From NCBI RefSeq assembly GCF_902713425.1, contig NC_081246.1, positions 437,501 to 501,500 on the forward strand: a stretch of 64,000 nucleotides of DNA, written 5' to 3'. The notes beneath the pieces are model-generated. The model searched no databases and was not told the origin of the DNA. It saw nothing but the letters and a program-made list of their open reading frames with translations. Below, one piece after another: positions 34,021-45,458 of the stretch; the stretch's first letter is position 1; every line of letters begins with the position of its first letter. The DNA comes from Acipenser ruthenus. Lineage: Eukaryota; Chordata; Actinopteri; Acipenseriformes; Acipenseridae. Position numbers and translations under genes: made by a program.

Positions 34021-34209
34021 GCAGTGAAAGGAGGAGTGTTGCCTGAGGTGAAACGGTGTACCCAATGCTGCAATTTGTACCACTGTCCATTTTGCCAGCC
34101 AAGCAAATATAAACCCAATAAACGCCACCATTTAAAAAAGCACTTGGATGTCCATCTAAAGGGTGCAGTGCAGTGTGATGGTTTGTTCTTTAATGGTTTT
34201 TACATGTAA
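34021..34209 (+). CDS. Lone C2H2-like exon (CPFC...H...H)
   Basis: After an acceptor-like tgtatataacag, a frame reads AVKGGVLPEVKRCTQCC, then LYHCPFCQPSKYKPNKRHHL and KKHLDVHLKGAVQ. The C-x2-C and H-x3-H spacing gives one zinc-finger-like unit with a basic loop, unlike the TGEKPYHC fingers of the cluster. It resembles a motif seen in large fish-specific families that I cannot name with certainty. No partner exon was found, so it may be a stray or broken gene fragment. Confidence 0.35.
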   Translation, partial: AVKGGVLPEVKRCTQCCNLYHCPFCQPSKYKPNKRHHLKKHLDVHLKGAVQCDGLFFNGFYM

Positions 34210-34349
34210 CGTTATTGAAGGTTGTTTAATATATTTAGTGAACTATATGCATTTCAAGTAAAATATTGTGCATAAAGTCATTAATACTTATTGTTTACAT
34301 CTGTTTATTTAAATGTTTATAGAGAATGCTCAGGAATACTCACTTGTAA

Positions 34350-34570
34350 ATACAGTAGGCTTCATAATTATTCATACCCTTTATTCAGTGTAAATGAAAT
34401 GGGGGGATTAAATTAAAACTTGACCCACCAGCTAATCACAAAGTCAGAATTTAATGGTGGTTGTATTTTAGTAGAAGAAAGTGCCCACTTATGATAAATC
34501 AAACTGCTATTAAGTACATATTTCTAATTTGGTTTTAGGGTCTAAATGTTGATTTAATCCCCCCAAAGTT
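34350..34570. mobile_element. Possible Tc1/mariner-like fragment
   Basis: It begins tacagtaggcttcataatta with ttcataccctttatt, close in style to mariner-type ends in fish. The other end was not found. Confidence 0.3.
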
Positions 34571-34589
34571 GGTTTTAACAATAACAACA

Positions 34590-34897
34590 AAATGCTCTTT
34601 ATTTGCTCTTATCTGCCCCCTATTTTACTGCATTTAATCCTGTACTTCAGAGTACTGTAATCTGCCAAGTGTTTAATCTGTAGTATTTTGTATTTAATCA
34701 TATCCTGATGTAACTATCACTGTCACTGTTATCTGCTGTATTATTGAATTGTATTTTGTCACACTTGTACTTGCTTGAACCAAAGTCATTGTATTTATCT
34801 TGCTCTTATTGTATTACTTGTACTGTAACACTTGAAATGTATTTGCTTACGATTGTAAGTCACCCTGGATAAGGGCGTCTGCTAAGAAATAAATAAT

Positions 34898-34944
<47 letters not shown>

Positions 34945-34945
34945 A
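34590..34945 (+). mobile_element. L2-clade LINE 3' untranslated end
   Basis: It is collinear with 8035-8370 (tgctcttatctgccccctat, tgatgtaactatcac) and has the shared tail gataagggcgtctgctaag and (AAT)n. Confidence 0.65.
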
Positions 34946-35168
34946 TTAATTATTTCTTGCTATATCATAAAAACATATCTGTCAAAAATAACTGCATTTT
35001 AATTTTTAATATCCAAACTGCATTATGTATTTGTAATAAAGTTCTTTGTTTGCAATTTTGATTTCCTTGTTTGTTTTCATAGTACTTTTGACAAGAAAGC
35101 CAGACTTCAATCAAAACAGATAAATAAGTGCTTTTAAATTTAAAAAAAATAAATAAATAATAACCTTC

Positions 35169-35980
35169 TGTGGCAATGTGCCCCGCCCCTGTTGCATTTG
35201 TGTGTTATATGTTGTATGTTGCGTGTGTTAATGTTGGTGTATAGTCATTGGTACACGGGATATAAATGGGTGTGTGCAGCACGAGTATTTAAATTGTATA
35301 ATTTTATGGGCAGCAGTGTGGAGTAGTGGTTAGGGCTCTGGACTCCTGACCGGAGGGTCGTGGGTTCAATCCCAGGTGAGGACACTGCTGCTGTACCCTT
35401 GAGCAAGGTACTTTACCTAGATTGCTCCAGTAAAAACCCAACTGTATAAATTGGTAATTGTATGTAAAAATAATGTGATATCTTGTAACAGTTGTAAGTC
35501 ACCCTGGATAAGGGCGTCTGCTAAGAAATAAATAATAATAATAATATTTGGGCACTTCACGTGCATTTAAAGTATATAATATGTGAGCACAAGGTTGCAC
35601 ATAATTAAATCACGTGCTGGGATTCAAGTGAATAATTAATTAGTAATTGAATCCCAGCACAACAGTATATATCGATGCACGTCTCACTCACTCGGGGTTG
35701 TGTGTTCGAGAGTGGAGAACGGGAGAGAGAGGAGTAAAAGAAAAGTAAGAACGTAAATATAAGAACTGTTTCTCGCCGTGTCTGTTCGTTTTTGTTTGTC
35801 TATTTATTTTGGCGCAAGTGTTGTGTCCTTTGTTTTTGTTACAACCTTTTTATTTTCTGTTCTGTTTAATTGTTAAATGCTGAGCGCGATCACACGCTCA
35901 GCTTCACCAAAACCCCAAGTCTCTGTGTGTTACTTCCTGTTTCTGGTCTGACGTCACCCACTGCAGCCGTCTTTGTGACA
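35169..35980 (+). mobile_element. Solo LTR (fossil), carries a SINE-1
   Basis: The TGTGGCAATG...TTTGTGACA termini are flanked by a perfect 5-bp duplication, CCTTC. It is of the same family as 44003-44611. No internal viral genes are present. A SINE-1 (35308-35545) inserted later. The family is not determined; the 5-bp duplication suits Gypsy-like elements. The intact duplication suggests moderate age. Confidence 0.75.
35308..35545 (+). mobile_element. SINE-1 inside the solo LTR
   Basis: A full copy with head gggcagcagtgtggagtag and tail gcgtctgctaag plus (AAT)n gives a relative order: LTR first, SINE second. Confidence 0.85.
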
Positions 35981-36235
35981 CCTTCAGACAACTGAATGAA
36001 TGACTGTGTTAACATCTATTTTGTCAGGGGTGCATAACTCTGGGGAAAGAAGGTTTTCATTTTTTGATCCCCCTGAGGCCTTCAAAACCTGCTGGACTGA
36101 CTGCGACTCTAGAGGAGCAGAATTGTGCACCACTAAATGTATATATTATACTTGATGTGGGATTTTGACAATTTATGTGTGGGAAAATTAAACATGTTCA
36201 GTCCAAATGTTTATTAATCAGAGAACATGTGGATG

Positions 36236-36590
36236 TCAATAAATGCATTATTACAAATATTAACCATCCATCCAATACAGGGTCAGGGTGAGCTGGAGCT
36301 TAACCCAGCAGACACGGTGCAAGGCAGGACTACACCCAGGATGGGACACCAGTCCATCACTGGCCAACTCTCACACTCACACAAGCATGCACACAGAGGG
36401 CAATTTAGAGTGACCAATCAACCTGACCACTATGTTTTTGGATGAGGGGAGGAAAGCAGTGTGCCTGGTGAAAACCAACACGAACACGGGGAGAACATGC
36501 AAACTCCCCTGAAACGGGAATCAAACCTGGGACCCTGGAGCTGTGAAGCAGCAGCGCTAACCACCACACCACCATGCCACAAACTATAAC
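36236..36590 (-). mobile_element. SINE-4, tRNA-derived with a different tail
   Basis: On the minus strand it has head ggcatggtggtgtggtggtt, a B-box-like region (gggtttgattcccgttt relative) and body text such as gggcaatttagagtgaccaa and ggggagaacatgcaaactcc (plus strand), ending near the ccatccatccaatacagggt block. It is a widespread fish SINE type, present once here. Confidence 0.6.
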
Positions 36591-36674
36591 CTAATATACA
36601 TGATCAATCATAAGAGCAAAGATTGTAATCAAGTTCTTCATTAAAACCTCCAGTGGTTACAGAACTCCTTGTTG

Positions 36675-36675
<1 letters not shown>

Positions 36676-36742
<67 letters not shown>

Positions 36743-36961
36743 TATTTCTTAGCAGACGCCCTTATCCAGGGTGACTTACAATTGTTATCACATTATTTTT
36801 ACATACAATTACCCATTTATACAGTTAGGGTTTTACTGGAGCAATCTAGGTAAAGTACCTTGCTCAAGAGTACAGCAGCAGTGTCCCCCCACCTGGGATT
36901 GAACCCACGACCCTCCGGTCAAGAGTCCAGAGCCCTAACCTCTACTCCACACTGCTGCCCT
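36676..36961 (-). mobile_element. SINE-1 with long (ATT)n tail
   Basis: About 22 ATT units (36676-36741) are followed by a slightly shortened core and a full head ending actccacactgctgccct. Confidence 0.85.
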
Positions 36962-37329
36962 ATGTGTATGTTGTGTATGTAATCAAAAAATCTTCCAATT
37001 TTAATAGGAACAGATAAAATCCACTCCCTTTGTACTAATTCATTTCTATACCAACAAACATCACAGATGTGTTCAATGATTATAATCTTTAATACGAGGC
37101 TGTAGTTGGATTTTTATTTGCATCACAGCTTGTTATTTAGGGTTTGGGGTTAGGGTTGGTTTGTCTTCAGTTCCACTTTTAGCCACCAACTGTACCTATA
37201 GGCAACCACTTTCACTTCAATACAACTGCACCTTGCTGAAAGAGACCCATTTAATCACCACCTCTATGTGACTACATGGTAAATTGCTGTATATTGTGTG
37301 TGTGTGTGTTTCACATATGGACATAAATT

Positions 37330-37512
37330 GCTATAGATCATTTTTTAGCTGATGCTTTTATTCAAAGTGACTTGTATTTGTGCTCATTTATAGAGCTGGA
37401 TATTTTACTGGAGCAATCTGTGAAGTACCTGCTTGCAGTGCCCCACCTGGGTTTGAATCTTCAACCCTCCAGTAAAGAGTCCAGAGCCCTAAACACGAAT
37501 CCACATGCTGGT
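37330..37512 (-). mobile_element. Old, diverged SINE-1
   Basis: It is recognisable by ttttagctgatgcttttatt, actggagcaatctgtgaag, and ccagagccctaaac. Many differences from the young copies show older age. Confidence 0.65.
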
Positions 37513-37697
37513 ATATCTATGTGAACATGTCCAGGGGTGAATATACCCTATATCTAATTCACTTTGTGCATGCTGCAAATTAACATGGTTTACGCAGGCC
37601 TGTATTTTTTATTTTACATCTACATTGAAATTCTAATTTCAGTTTGTATTTCATTTAGGATATGTAAATACATGGCACGGGGATATTTAGCTATGAC

Positions 37698-38934
37698 TAG
37701 GGACCTACCTAAATCGCGATTTCGCGGATTTCGCGGAAATCGTGAAATTGAGGGTTCACCGCGAAATTCACCTCTTAGGGGCCAATGAATACAAACAAGT
37801 ACAGAGAGGAAAAAAAAAAAAGAAAACTTGTTTAAATGAACTACTGCACAACGCAAGTGACGCAAACTACGTATCTTCCTTCTGCAGATAGCCCTTTTTT
37901 ATTCCTTCGTAGTCCTGTGTGCATCGTACTTAAGCAAAAAACAAACAAACAAAAAATGTCCACAAATAACATTTACAAAATGAATTCTCCAAAGCAGTTA
38001 ACGTTCTTGTTTTAATCAGCCTATCAGTGCGTCTTTACTGCTTTTATGTGACCTGTACTGTGCAGGAGGGGGCGGGACAAAGTTGGTGCTGCATTGTTTT
38101 GATTTAGGTTGCTAAAATCTAGTTTTCAACATTGGAGAGAAAATAGTAGAAATGGACGACAGAAAAAGCAAAGTATATGATGATCGTTTTAAGATATTTC
38201 CCAAAGAAACTACATGCAGACTGAGGTAATTGTTTTCCATATCTTAATGTGTCTTTGGAGAAAATACGATCGATCGCTATTTAGCTTCAGAATCGCGCAT
38301 TAAACAAAAGGCTACTACAGAAACAGAACGTAAAATAAACAGCTTTCAGAAACCAAACTGGAAAGCCAGCCAAGACAAAAAGTATTCCTGTCTGCAAGTT
38401 AAATCAGTACTAAAACGATCCAGCACAGCCACCTCGCTTCAACCTGCTGCATACAGTTTGAATTTTAGACCCGTATAGCCACGTCTTCTTTGTTTTGACT
38501 CGGTACTAATAAAATAAATTATTGGATGGGACAAATAACATGACAACAAACGTGCTGCATACATTGACTTTATTAAAGTATGCCAGATGCCCCTGTGTAA
38601 CCGAGTTTTTGGGCTGTTTCTAATCGATTTCCACATCTGTATAACTTGGCAAAGCTTCGCCTTAACTTCCAACCAATTCAGTGGATGCAGACGTGCAGTC
38701 TCAATGTATGGGCAAGTCAACTGCAGGGGGATGCTGCATACTCGCCTTTAACAAATGCCAGCACTCTGTTTCAGTAAGGAAGCAAGTACCACTATTTTTA
38801 GGCTTTATAGTGTTCTGAAATACTGTCTACTTAGGTTTATTTAATGTTTAAACATGTCTGCGAAATCCTAATTTTATTCCGCAACATACCCGTGAAAAAT
38901 ACATACATTTACCGCGATTTAAGTAGACCGGCTA
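37698..38934. mobile_element. Non-autonomous hAT element, 1237 bp, intact ends
   Basis: Inverted ends read TAGGGACCTACCTAAATCGC on the left and, reverse-complemented on the right, TAGCCGGTCTACTTAAATCG. Both are flanked by a perfect 8-bp duplication, gctatgac (37690-37697 and 38935-38942), the hAT hallmark. Inside, at 38152, a short frame MDDRKSKVYDDRFKIFPKET resembles the start of CGGBP1/BED-like hAT proteins. No long transposase frame remains. Confidence 0.85.
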
Positions 38935-38942
38935 GCTATGAC

Positions 38943-39984
38943 ATACAAACTCCATTGGCATATGTGCCACACAAATCCATGCTGGTCCAGGTTACATGCA
39001 CTTGTAGAAGGGATGATCCTTGTGGGATACTCACACACAAAAAGCAGGTCAACAGGATATGACCAAAGGGACTTAAACAAAGGGATCATCATTCAACTTT
39101 GATAAATCAATTGACATATGATCTTAAAGGACAGAACAAAAACTGGGATGCAAATAATATGAGTGACGACCTGAACTTCAGCTTCCTGTATCTGATTGCT
39201 AACCTATACAGACATGTAAGCATGTCAATTTTACATTGTAAATAAGATGAGAATGACACACATCATTCTTACTTTAATACGATTAAGTAAATGTAGATTG
39301 TGTGAAGCTACACCCCTATAAAAATGTACCACTGTTCTATAGTGTAGCTATACTGTTATTATTATGGTTGTACTGCATTATTGTAACACGGAATTGTACA
39401 TTGATGGTGTAGGATACATATATTATACAATACAATTGGACTTTCACAGATACCATCGTACCTTGTTCTAAAATCCAGTGGTACATTTTTACAGGGTTCC
39501 GTTCTAACAGTATTGTTGCAGTAGAAACAAACGGATAACTGAACAGATTCCAAAGAAGCGGAGGGCAGGATATTAATCAGAGAGTATCAAGCAATATTTT
39601 TACGCTGACATCAAGACCATTCCCAACAATGCTTGCACATTTTTTTTTTTTCTACATACATTACATACCGCAAATAGTTACTGCTTTTGTATATATTATA
39701 TGGAAACGGAAGCGCATTAATTAATACTGCCTTTATAAATGTAATGAGGATTCAATGGTTTATTTAGAACGCAATGTCGATGCATTCATTATTTGAAACA
39801 CATAAATAAAATGGGCATTGACAATGCAGAGAAAATTAAATTCTGTAAACCAAAAAGAACAGACTTCACATGGGGGGGATCAGTGCGTCAATGTGAGGAC
39901 AGTGCGTCACTGTAGAGGCGGAGTTAGAGGCGGAGTTAAAGGGTGCCAGGGGTGTGTCATCCGTCTTGCAAGTATACTCTGTTG
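38943..39984. other. Unassigned spacer before gene C
   Basis: No gene, repeat family or paralogous segment was recognised. Near 39915-39945 are two gcggagtta repeats next to the promoter breakpoint. Confidence 0.35.
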
Positions 39985-40110
39985 GCTGATGCAGGGAGGC
40001 CAGCCAATCAGCATCGCAAGCTGGGTTAGTCAGAGCGTTTCTGCAGCCAATCATACGCGACGGTAACAAACCGGACACGCCTACTACCAGTGACGCTCTA
40101 CAGGATATAG
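39985..40110 (+). promoter_or_regulatory. Half copy of the ZNF promoter (gene C side)
   Basis: From gaggccagccaatcagcat onward it is nearly identical to the gene B promoter: two CCAAT boxes and cctactaccagtgacgctc. The type-2-facing half (GC box, YY1-like sites) is absent, and no type-2 arm lies to the left. The break is at about 39986. Confidence 0.65.
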
Positions 40111-40354
40111 AAACGTTATTTTTGTTTTTGCGCCGGGGAGCGAGAGAGCGAAGAGGTCGCTGGTAATTTTAAAACGTTTTATCACACGCGGTTTAAACTA
40201 TTTAATTTGGGTTAAACTGTGTTCTAGTCATTTGTGTCTTTGTTGTTCGTTTATTACCTGCATGGAGTAGCTGAGACAGAGTCAATTTTCTGTTTAATTC
40301 TGAGCACATTACAAGTCTGTAGGATACTGAAAGAAAAAAGTTACTCCTTGCAAA

Positions 40355-40357
<3 letters not shown>

Positions 40358-40404
<47 letters not shown>

Positions 40405-40442
40405 ATATTTCTTCGCAGACCTTATCCAAGACGACTTACAGT
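40358..40442 (-). mobile_element. SINE-1 tail fragment before gene C exon 1
   Basis: It is orthologous in position to 27988-28068 before gene B, with an extra change inside the tail (cttcgcagaccttatcca). Confidence 0.75.
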
Positions 40443-40552
40443 CGTTTGCCGTTTTTGTTCTTTCTTTATCAGAGCAAAAAGGAGTTGCTGATTATATGTG
40501 AATGGGAATTCCCCAGTAAGTGAAACCCAGTCTGAAACTGAAACCAGTGAAG

Positions 40553-41673
40553 ATGGACGTCAGCGTCTCCGTGTCGTTCTTTCAAGACGAGCTCGCCTCT
40601 ACCATCGAGCACGCAGTGAAAGCGGCTGTAGACACCGTCTTGTGCCAAATCACAAAAGTTGTCGGCGGCAAATTCACTCAATTCCAAATGGAAATGGCTG
40701 GAAAGGAGAAAGAGAATGAAAGTCTGAAGCTGAGATTGGAAATATCAGAGAGCGAGTTGAAAGCGGTGCGGGAATGCCTCAGTGCGGCGGGTGCAAACAT
40801 CAAACAAGCTCTCATGAACATAAACCCCGACTGTGATGAACAAGACTTTCCAAGGAATGAGAACCAGGCACTATTGACCAGAGTTCAAGGTAAAAAAAAA
40901 AATAAAAAAAAAAAGCAATTTAAAAACGCTCAATTATTTTTGGTTAAATGTCTATTTAAAATGAGAGTGCAATTAAAATATTTGCTTTCTGTACTTTTGA
41001 AGAGACCTTTATCAGAGTGTACCAAATATATACCCTGAACATTTTTCAGTTTTACACATTTTGAGGCATCGCCATTGAAACCTAAGAATTAGTTTGATAA
41101 TGAGGTCAGCTTGGAGTCACCCTGGTGTGTTTATCAGTAGAATTCTGAAAAGCCTGTGCAGGAAGGGAAGAGTTAAAAACCTGTGCATGTTTGTTTCACA
41201 CAGATCCTGAAGAGAGACCTGCTTCCAGTGACGAAGAGGAGGGGCCAGTGATAGAAGCTGTTTACACACACGAGGAAATCTCTGATCAGGAGTGGTGTGT
41301 AACTCAAATGGAGATTACAAAGCTGACATTTGTTGACAGTAAAGACCCTGAACTTGAACCTGTCCGCATTAAAGAGGGCGTCCCAGATCTGGAGTGTGTT
41401 CACATCACAGAGGAAGTTTCTAATAAAGATGAAGTCAGTATACTGGAGGGGAATATGGTGAAGCTGGGATCTAGCCATTGTGATGAGTCCCCACCTGAAC
41501 TCTCCTGCGTGAAACCCAATCAGCCTGTCTCTGAAGACGCTGGTTCTAGTGTTGGAGAAGATGGCACTGTGCTGGGGTCCATTCAGAGGAAACATCACCC
41601 CCCTCAGGAAAGAGCTGCAGATGGAAAGGAGGATGGAGCGATGGCGTCCACGAGCAGCACAGCATGTGAGTAA
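40553..41673 (+). pseudogene. Gene C: type-1 ZNF gene lacking its finger exon
   Basis: Exon 1 (40553-40889, 337 bp) and exon 2 (41204-41665, 462 bp) are open, with good splice sites. Their proteins are close to gene B: exon 2 differs at nine of about 153 residues, and the HIKEG unit is RIKEG. No zinc-finger exon follows. Intron 2 is filled with SINE, LINE and LTR insertions, and a paralogous 3' flank appears at 45459. Reading through the exon-2 donor gives a stop eight bases beyond it (GCA TGT GAG TAA). A 268-aa coiled-coil plus acidic protein without fingers is thus possible; otherwise the gene is dead. Confidence 0.7.
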
Positions 41674-41871
41674 AGCTGAGGACAGCAATGCAAAGTGTTA
41701 ACAAACTGAGAGGTGGAGCGTGCAAACTGGAGAGTGTTTGGGCTACTACACATTTTAACACATTTTCTTGTCGGTCATCTAGATTCAAATTAGAACAGTA
41801 CTAATGGACTCCCCTTAAATATATAATAAGACAAATAATTTTAATAATAATAAGAAGAAATGGAGTAATGA

Positions 41872-42149
41872 ATATTATTATTATTATTATTTATTTCTTA
41901 GCAGACGCCCTTATCCAGGGCGACTTACAATTGTTACAAGATATCACATTATACATTATTTCACATTATACAGATATCACATTATTTTTACATACAATTC
42001 CCCATTTATACAGTTGGGTTTTTACTGGAGCAATCTAGGTAAAGTACCTTGCTCAAGGGTACAACAGCAGTGTCCCCCACTGGGGATTGAACCCACAACC
42101 CTCTGGTCAAGAGTCCAGAGCCCTAACCACTACTCCACACTGCTGCCCT
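41872..42149 (-). mobile_element. SINE-1 in gene C intron 2
   Basis: A long form with the extra acattatttcacattataca segment in the core region, complete head and (ATT)n tail. Confidence 0.85.
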
Positions 42150-42407
42150 TATAATAATAATCCATCCTAATTCATACCCAGGCTACACTGCTCCATTTAC
42201 CCTCTGATCCTTTAGCAATCTTTTTTTTTTTGTTTCTGACAGAGCTTGCTTATCAAACCACCCAATTCCTTGCTGTAAAAAAAACATTTCTATTTTTCTT
42301 CCTCCACATAACATCATACCCACTATCAGTGTTTATTTTTTTACACACTGGCCCCTCTTGCTGTTCTTTCAGCCGTTGATCTTCGTAGACTATCGGGTTT
42401 ATTTATT

Positions 42408-43160
42408 TATTTCATTTATATAGCGCCTTTCATACCAAAGTATCACAAGACACTGTGCATAAATACATAAAAATACAATAAAATATAAAATATACAAATA
42501 ATAGTAAAAAAATTAATGATTTAAAAGCTAGCAATTATGTTGCATTAAAACCACTAAGATAAAAATGCCATTTTATAAAAATGTGTTTTAAGCTTAGACT
42601 TAAAAATACCCACAGACCCAGCTTCCCTAACACATGAAGGTGGAGCATTCCATAGTTTAGGGACCCTAAAGAAAAAGCCCTACCTCCTGTATTGATTTTA
42701 CTGGCCCTGGGAACAGCGAGCAGCCCTGCTTCCTGAGATCTAAGAGTGTGATTTGGGAGATACACGGTCAGTAGCTCCTGCAAATAGCTAGGAGCTGCTC
42801 CATTGAAGGCTTTATAGGTCAGTAATAAGATTTCAAAATCAATTCTATATTGAACAGCGAGCCAGTGCAAGAAGGCTCAAACAGGGGTGATATGCTCATG
42901 TTCTTTGGTTTTATTCTAGCAGCGGTATTCTGAACAAGCTGTAGGCGGGACGCCTCACGTTTTGGAATGCCAGAGAGGAGTGCATTACAGTAATCAATTC
43001 TTGAAGATGCAAAGGCATGTGTTAGTCACTCAGCGTCGGATAAGGAGATAATTGGTCTCAGTTTGGCTATGTTTCTCGAGTGATAGAAGGATACTTTTGA
43101 AACGTCCCTAATACGAGACTCAAATGATAAACCAGGATCAAAGGGAAACCCCAAATTTGC
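42408..43160 (-). pseudogene. LINE reverse-transcriptase 3' fragment
   Basis: The minus strand encodes the C-terminal part of a non-LTR RT protein: SSRIDYCNALLSGIPKRE, then RIDFEILLLTYKAFNGAAP and SYLQELLTVYLP, then LRSQEAGLLAVPRASK. It ends with ctttcatacc-style tail sequence. Frame breaks are present. The family is probably L2-like or a related clade; the same protein type occurs at 46965-47937. Confidence 0.6.
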
Positions 43161-43595
43161 TCTTTTTCATTTTCTATATTTTTTTCTTTTTCATCATCCA
43201 TTTCGGATTGGTAATTTCCATATTCGTTGTCACTATTAATGGGTTATTTTTTTGGCATCGTTTTAACGCTTCAGCCTCGCTAAGTGCTTAACCCTTTGCG
43301 GACTGTGAGAATTCTACCATTCTGAGGGCCGGCTGACATGACTTAACTTTAGAGCATGTGTCGGACCAAATATCTGCTTGAAGTATACACTATTATACAT
43401 TTCTAAAAAGCTGTTGTTCTGCAGATTACTTCATAAATAATGGTTTCATTCTGTGATCAAGTATACCCACACTGACCTAGTTTGAATGTGAAAAAAAAAG
43501 TTTAGGAATCCATTAATTTTTCTTTAGCAATGTCCACAAGTGTAATTTACTGATCTCCTGCTTGAACTATGTAAAGTTATCAGTGGTTGTCATAT

Positions 43596-43772
43596 AGGAG
43601 GCTGTGTGGTCCAGTGGTTAAAGAAAAGGGCTTGTAACCAAGAGGTCCCCGGTTCAAATCCCACCTCAGCCACTGACTCATTGTGTGACCCTGAGCAAGT
43701 CACTTCACCTCCTTGTGCTCCGTCTTTCGGGTGAGACGTAATTGTAAGTGACTCTGCAGCTGATGCATAGTT
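43596..43772 (+). mobile_element. SINE-2, 3' truncated
   Basis: The head and core are complete; it ends at gcagctgatgcatagttc without the tail. Confidence 0.8.
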
Positions 43773-44002
43773 CCGTCAACATCTTCTATAAAAATGTCTT
43801 CAATTATTTTTTTTTTGGATCAGTAAGCGTTCTGGGTCTTGCAAAACGATTTTGAAACCGCTCTGGTAAAGCATTGCGCTTTGATGCCGTGGTCTACGGT
43901 AATCTCAAGTAAACACTGCAACCGTAGATATTGAAATGCTGCACTGCGTCCCAAAACTCTATTGGTCAGGGGCTTTTAGTGAAATACATTTTGATTAGTT
44001 TG

Positions 44003-44611
44003 TGTGGCAATGTGCCCCGCCCCTGTGTGCATGTGTGTGTTAAGTGTTGTATGTTGCGTGTGTTAATGTTGGTGTATAGTCATTGGTACACGGGATATAA
44101 ACGGGTCTGTGTTTCACGTGTATTTAAAAATGTAGATTTGTATTTAGGCACGAGGAGGGCACAAATCACTCACGTGCTGGTTAAATGTAATATGTGAGCA
44201 CGGGGTTGCACAGAATTAATTCACGTGCTGGGATTCAAGTGAATAATTAATTGGTAATTGAATCCCAGCACAACAGTATATATAGACACATTTTCATTCA
44301 CTCGGGGTTGGGTGTTCGTGAGTGGAGAACGAGAGAGAGAGAGAGGAGAAAGAAAGAAAGAAAGAAACGTTTGTTTTGCTTCACTCACCGTTTGTCTGTC
44401 TGTTTACTGTTTTAGTCCGTTTTTGTTCGTCTATTTATTTTGGTCTCAAGTGCCGTGTCCTGTTTTGTGTTTAAAACCTTTTTATTTTCTGTCTGTTAAT
44501 TATTAAATGCTGAGCGCGATCACGCGCTCAGCTTCACCAAAACCCCAAGTCTCTGTCGTTTTATTTCCTGGATCTGGTCTGACGCCACCCACTCCGGCCG
44601 TCTTTGTGACA
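44003..44611 (+). mobile_element. Solo LTR (fossil), uninterrupted
   Basis: It is 609 bp from TGTGGCAATG to TTTGTGACA, flanked by a perfect 5-bp duplication, GTTTG. It contains a TATA-like gtatatatag and a late ttattaaatgctgagc. It is the same family as 35169-35980, with no internal region. The clean duplication points to insertion and LTR-LTR recombination at this site. Confidence 0.8.
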
Positions 44612-44690
44612 GTTTGTCATGCCTGAAGTTTGTCACATAGATATTTCACTGCAGTAAATGTTCTTTTTTTGTTTATAAGCATATGGGTCA
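44612..44690 (+). other. Gene C intron 2 segment matching gene B intron 2
   Basis: gatatttcactgcagtaaat and tgttctttttttgtttataa match 29745-29812. This shows that B-like sequence continues to at least 44690. Confidence 0.6.
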
Positions 44691-45458
44691 GTTTAGTATG
44701 CTGTCAGGTAATTCTTTGTACTTGAACACACTGTGGTAGCCCGAATCTCATGCCAAAAAACAAAACAAAAAAAATCGATCTGAGCCTACAGACCTACGAT
44801 CTTAACATAACATACTCGTCACAGCGTTGTGTGCAATTACGTCACTGGACAAATTCATCTAAAATTATAATGCGCTGCCTGCAACGGAAAATTCCCCCCT
44901 TCGACTCTCTGATTGGTTAAATGTAGTGTCCAGTCGTAAAACGCAGCTGTCATGTGGTTCCAGTATTTTTTTTTTCACCCAGCACGTGCAAGCGATACTG
45001 GCTGCACCCCAAACCGCGCCCTTGCTCGCTCGTTACCCTCCCTTGAGGGGCAGAAGTACTGTGTTCGCCATCATAAGGGTTGTCCCAATTCGTTAGGGAA
45101 CGAGTGAAGGGAGCTTTATGTGCCCTTCACTGCACCCTTCGACTGAGTGTACAAAACAGCTGACTTCTGCGGAAGTGTTTTTGTGCTGAAGTCCCAGAAC
45201 TCTCTGCGTTAAAGGCGGAGACAGGTGGGGAACAATTTACAAATATGTGCAGCCGCGTCTGACATGAATATAATGTAAATGTAGTGAGCTAGGAGATTGT
45301 AGATATTGTTAAGTTATTTAACAGGCAAATTATTTGTGAAATGTATGTTGTATTGAGTCGCTTAGCTAATAAAATTGATCTTTTTAAATCTATGATCACG
45401 ATTTAGATATGTGATCAGAAAGTACAGCGAAAAATCTTCTCAATAAATATCGAATGCT
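44691..45458. other. Unassigned stretch at the C unit junction
   Basis: No exon or known repeat was found. It separates B-like intron sequence from a D-like 3' flank and should contain the junction that removed the finger exon. Confidence 0.4.
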
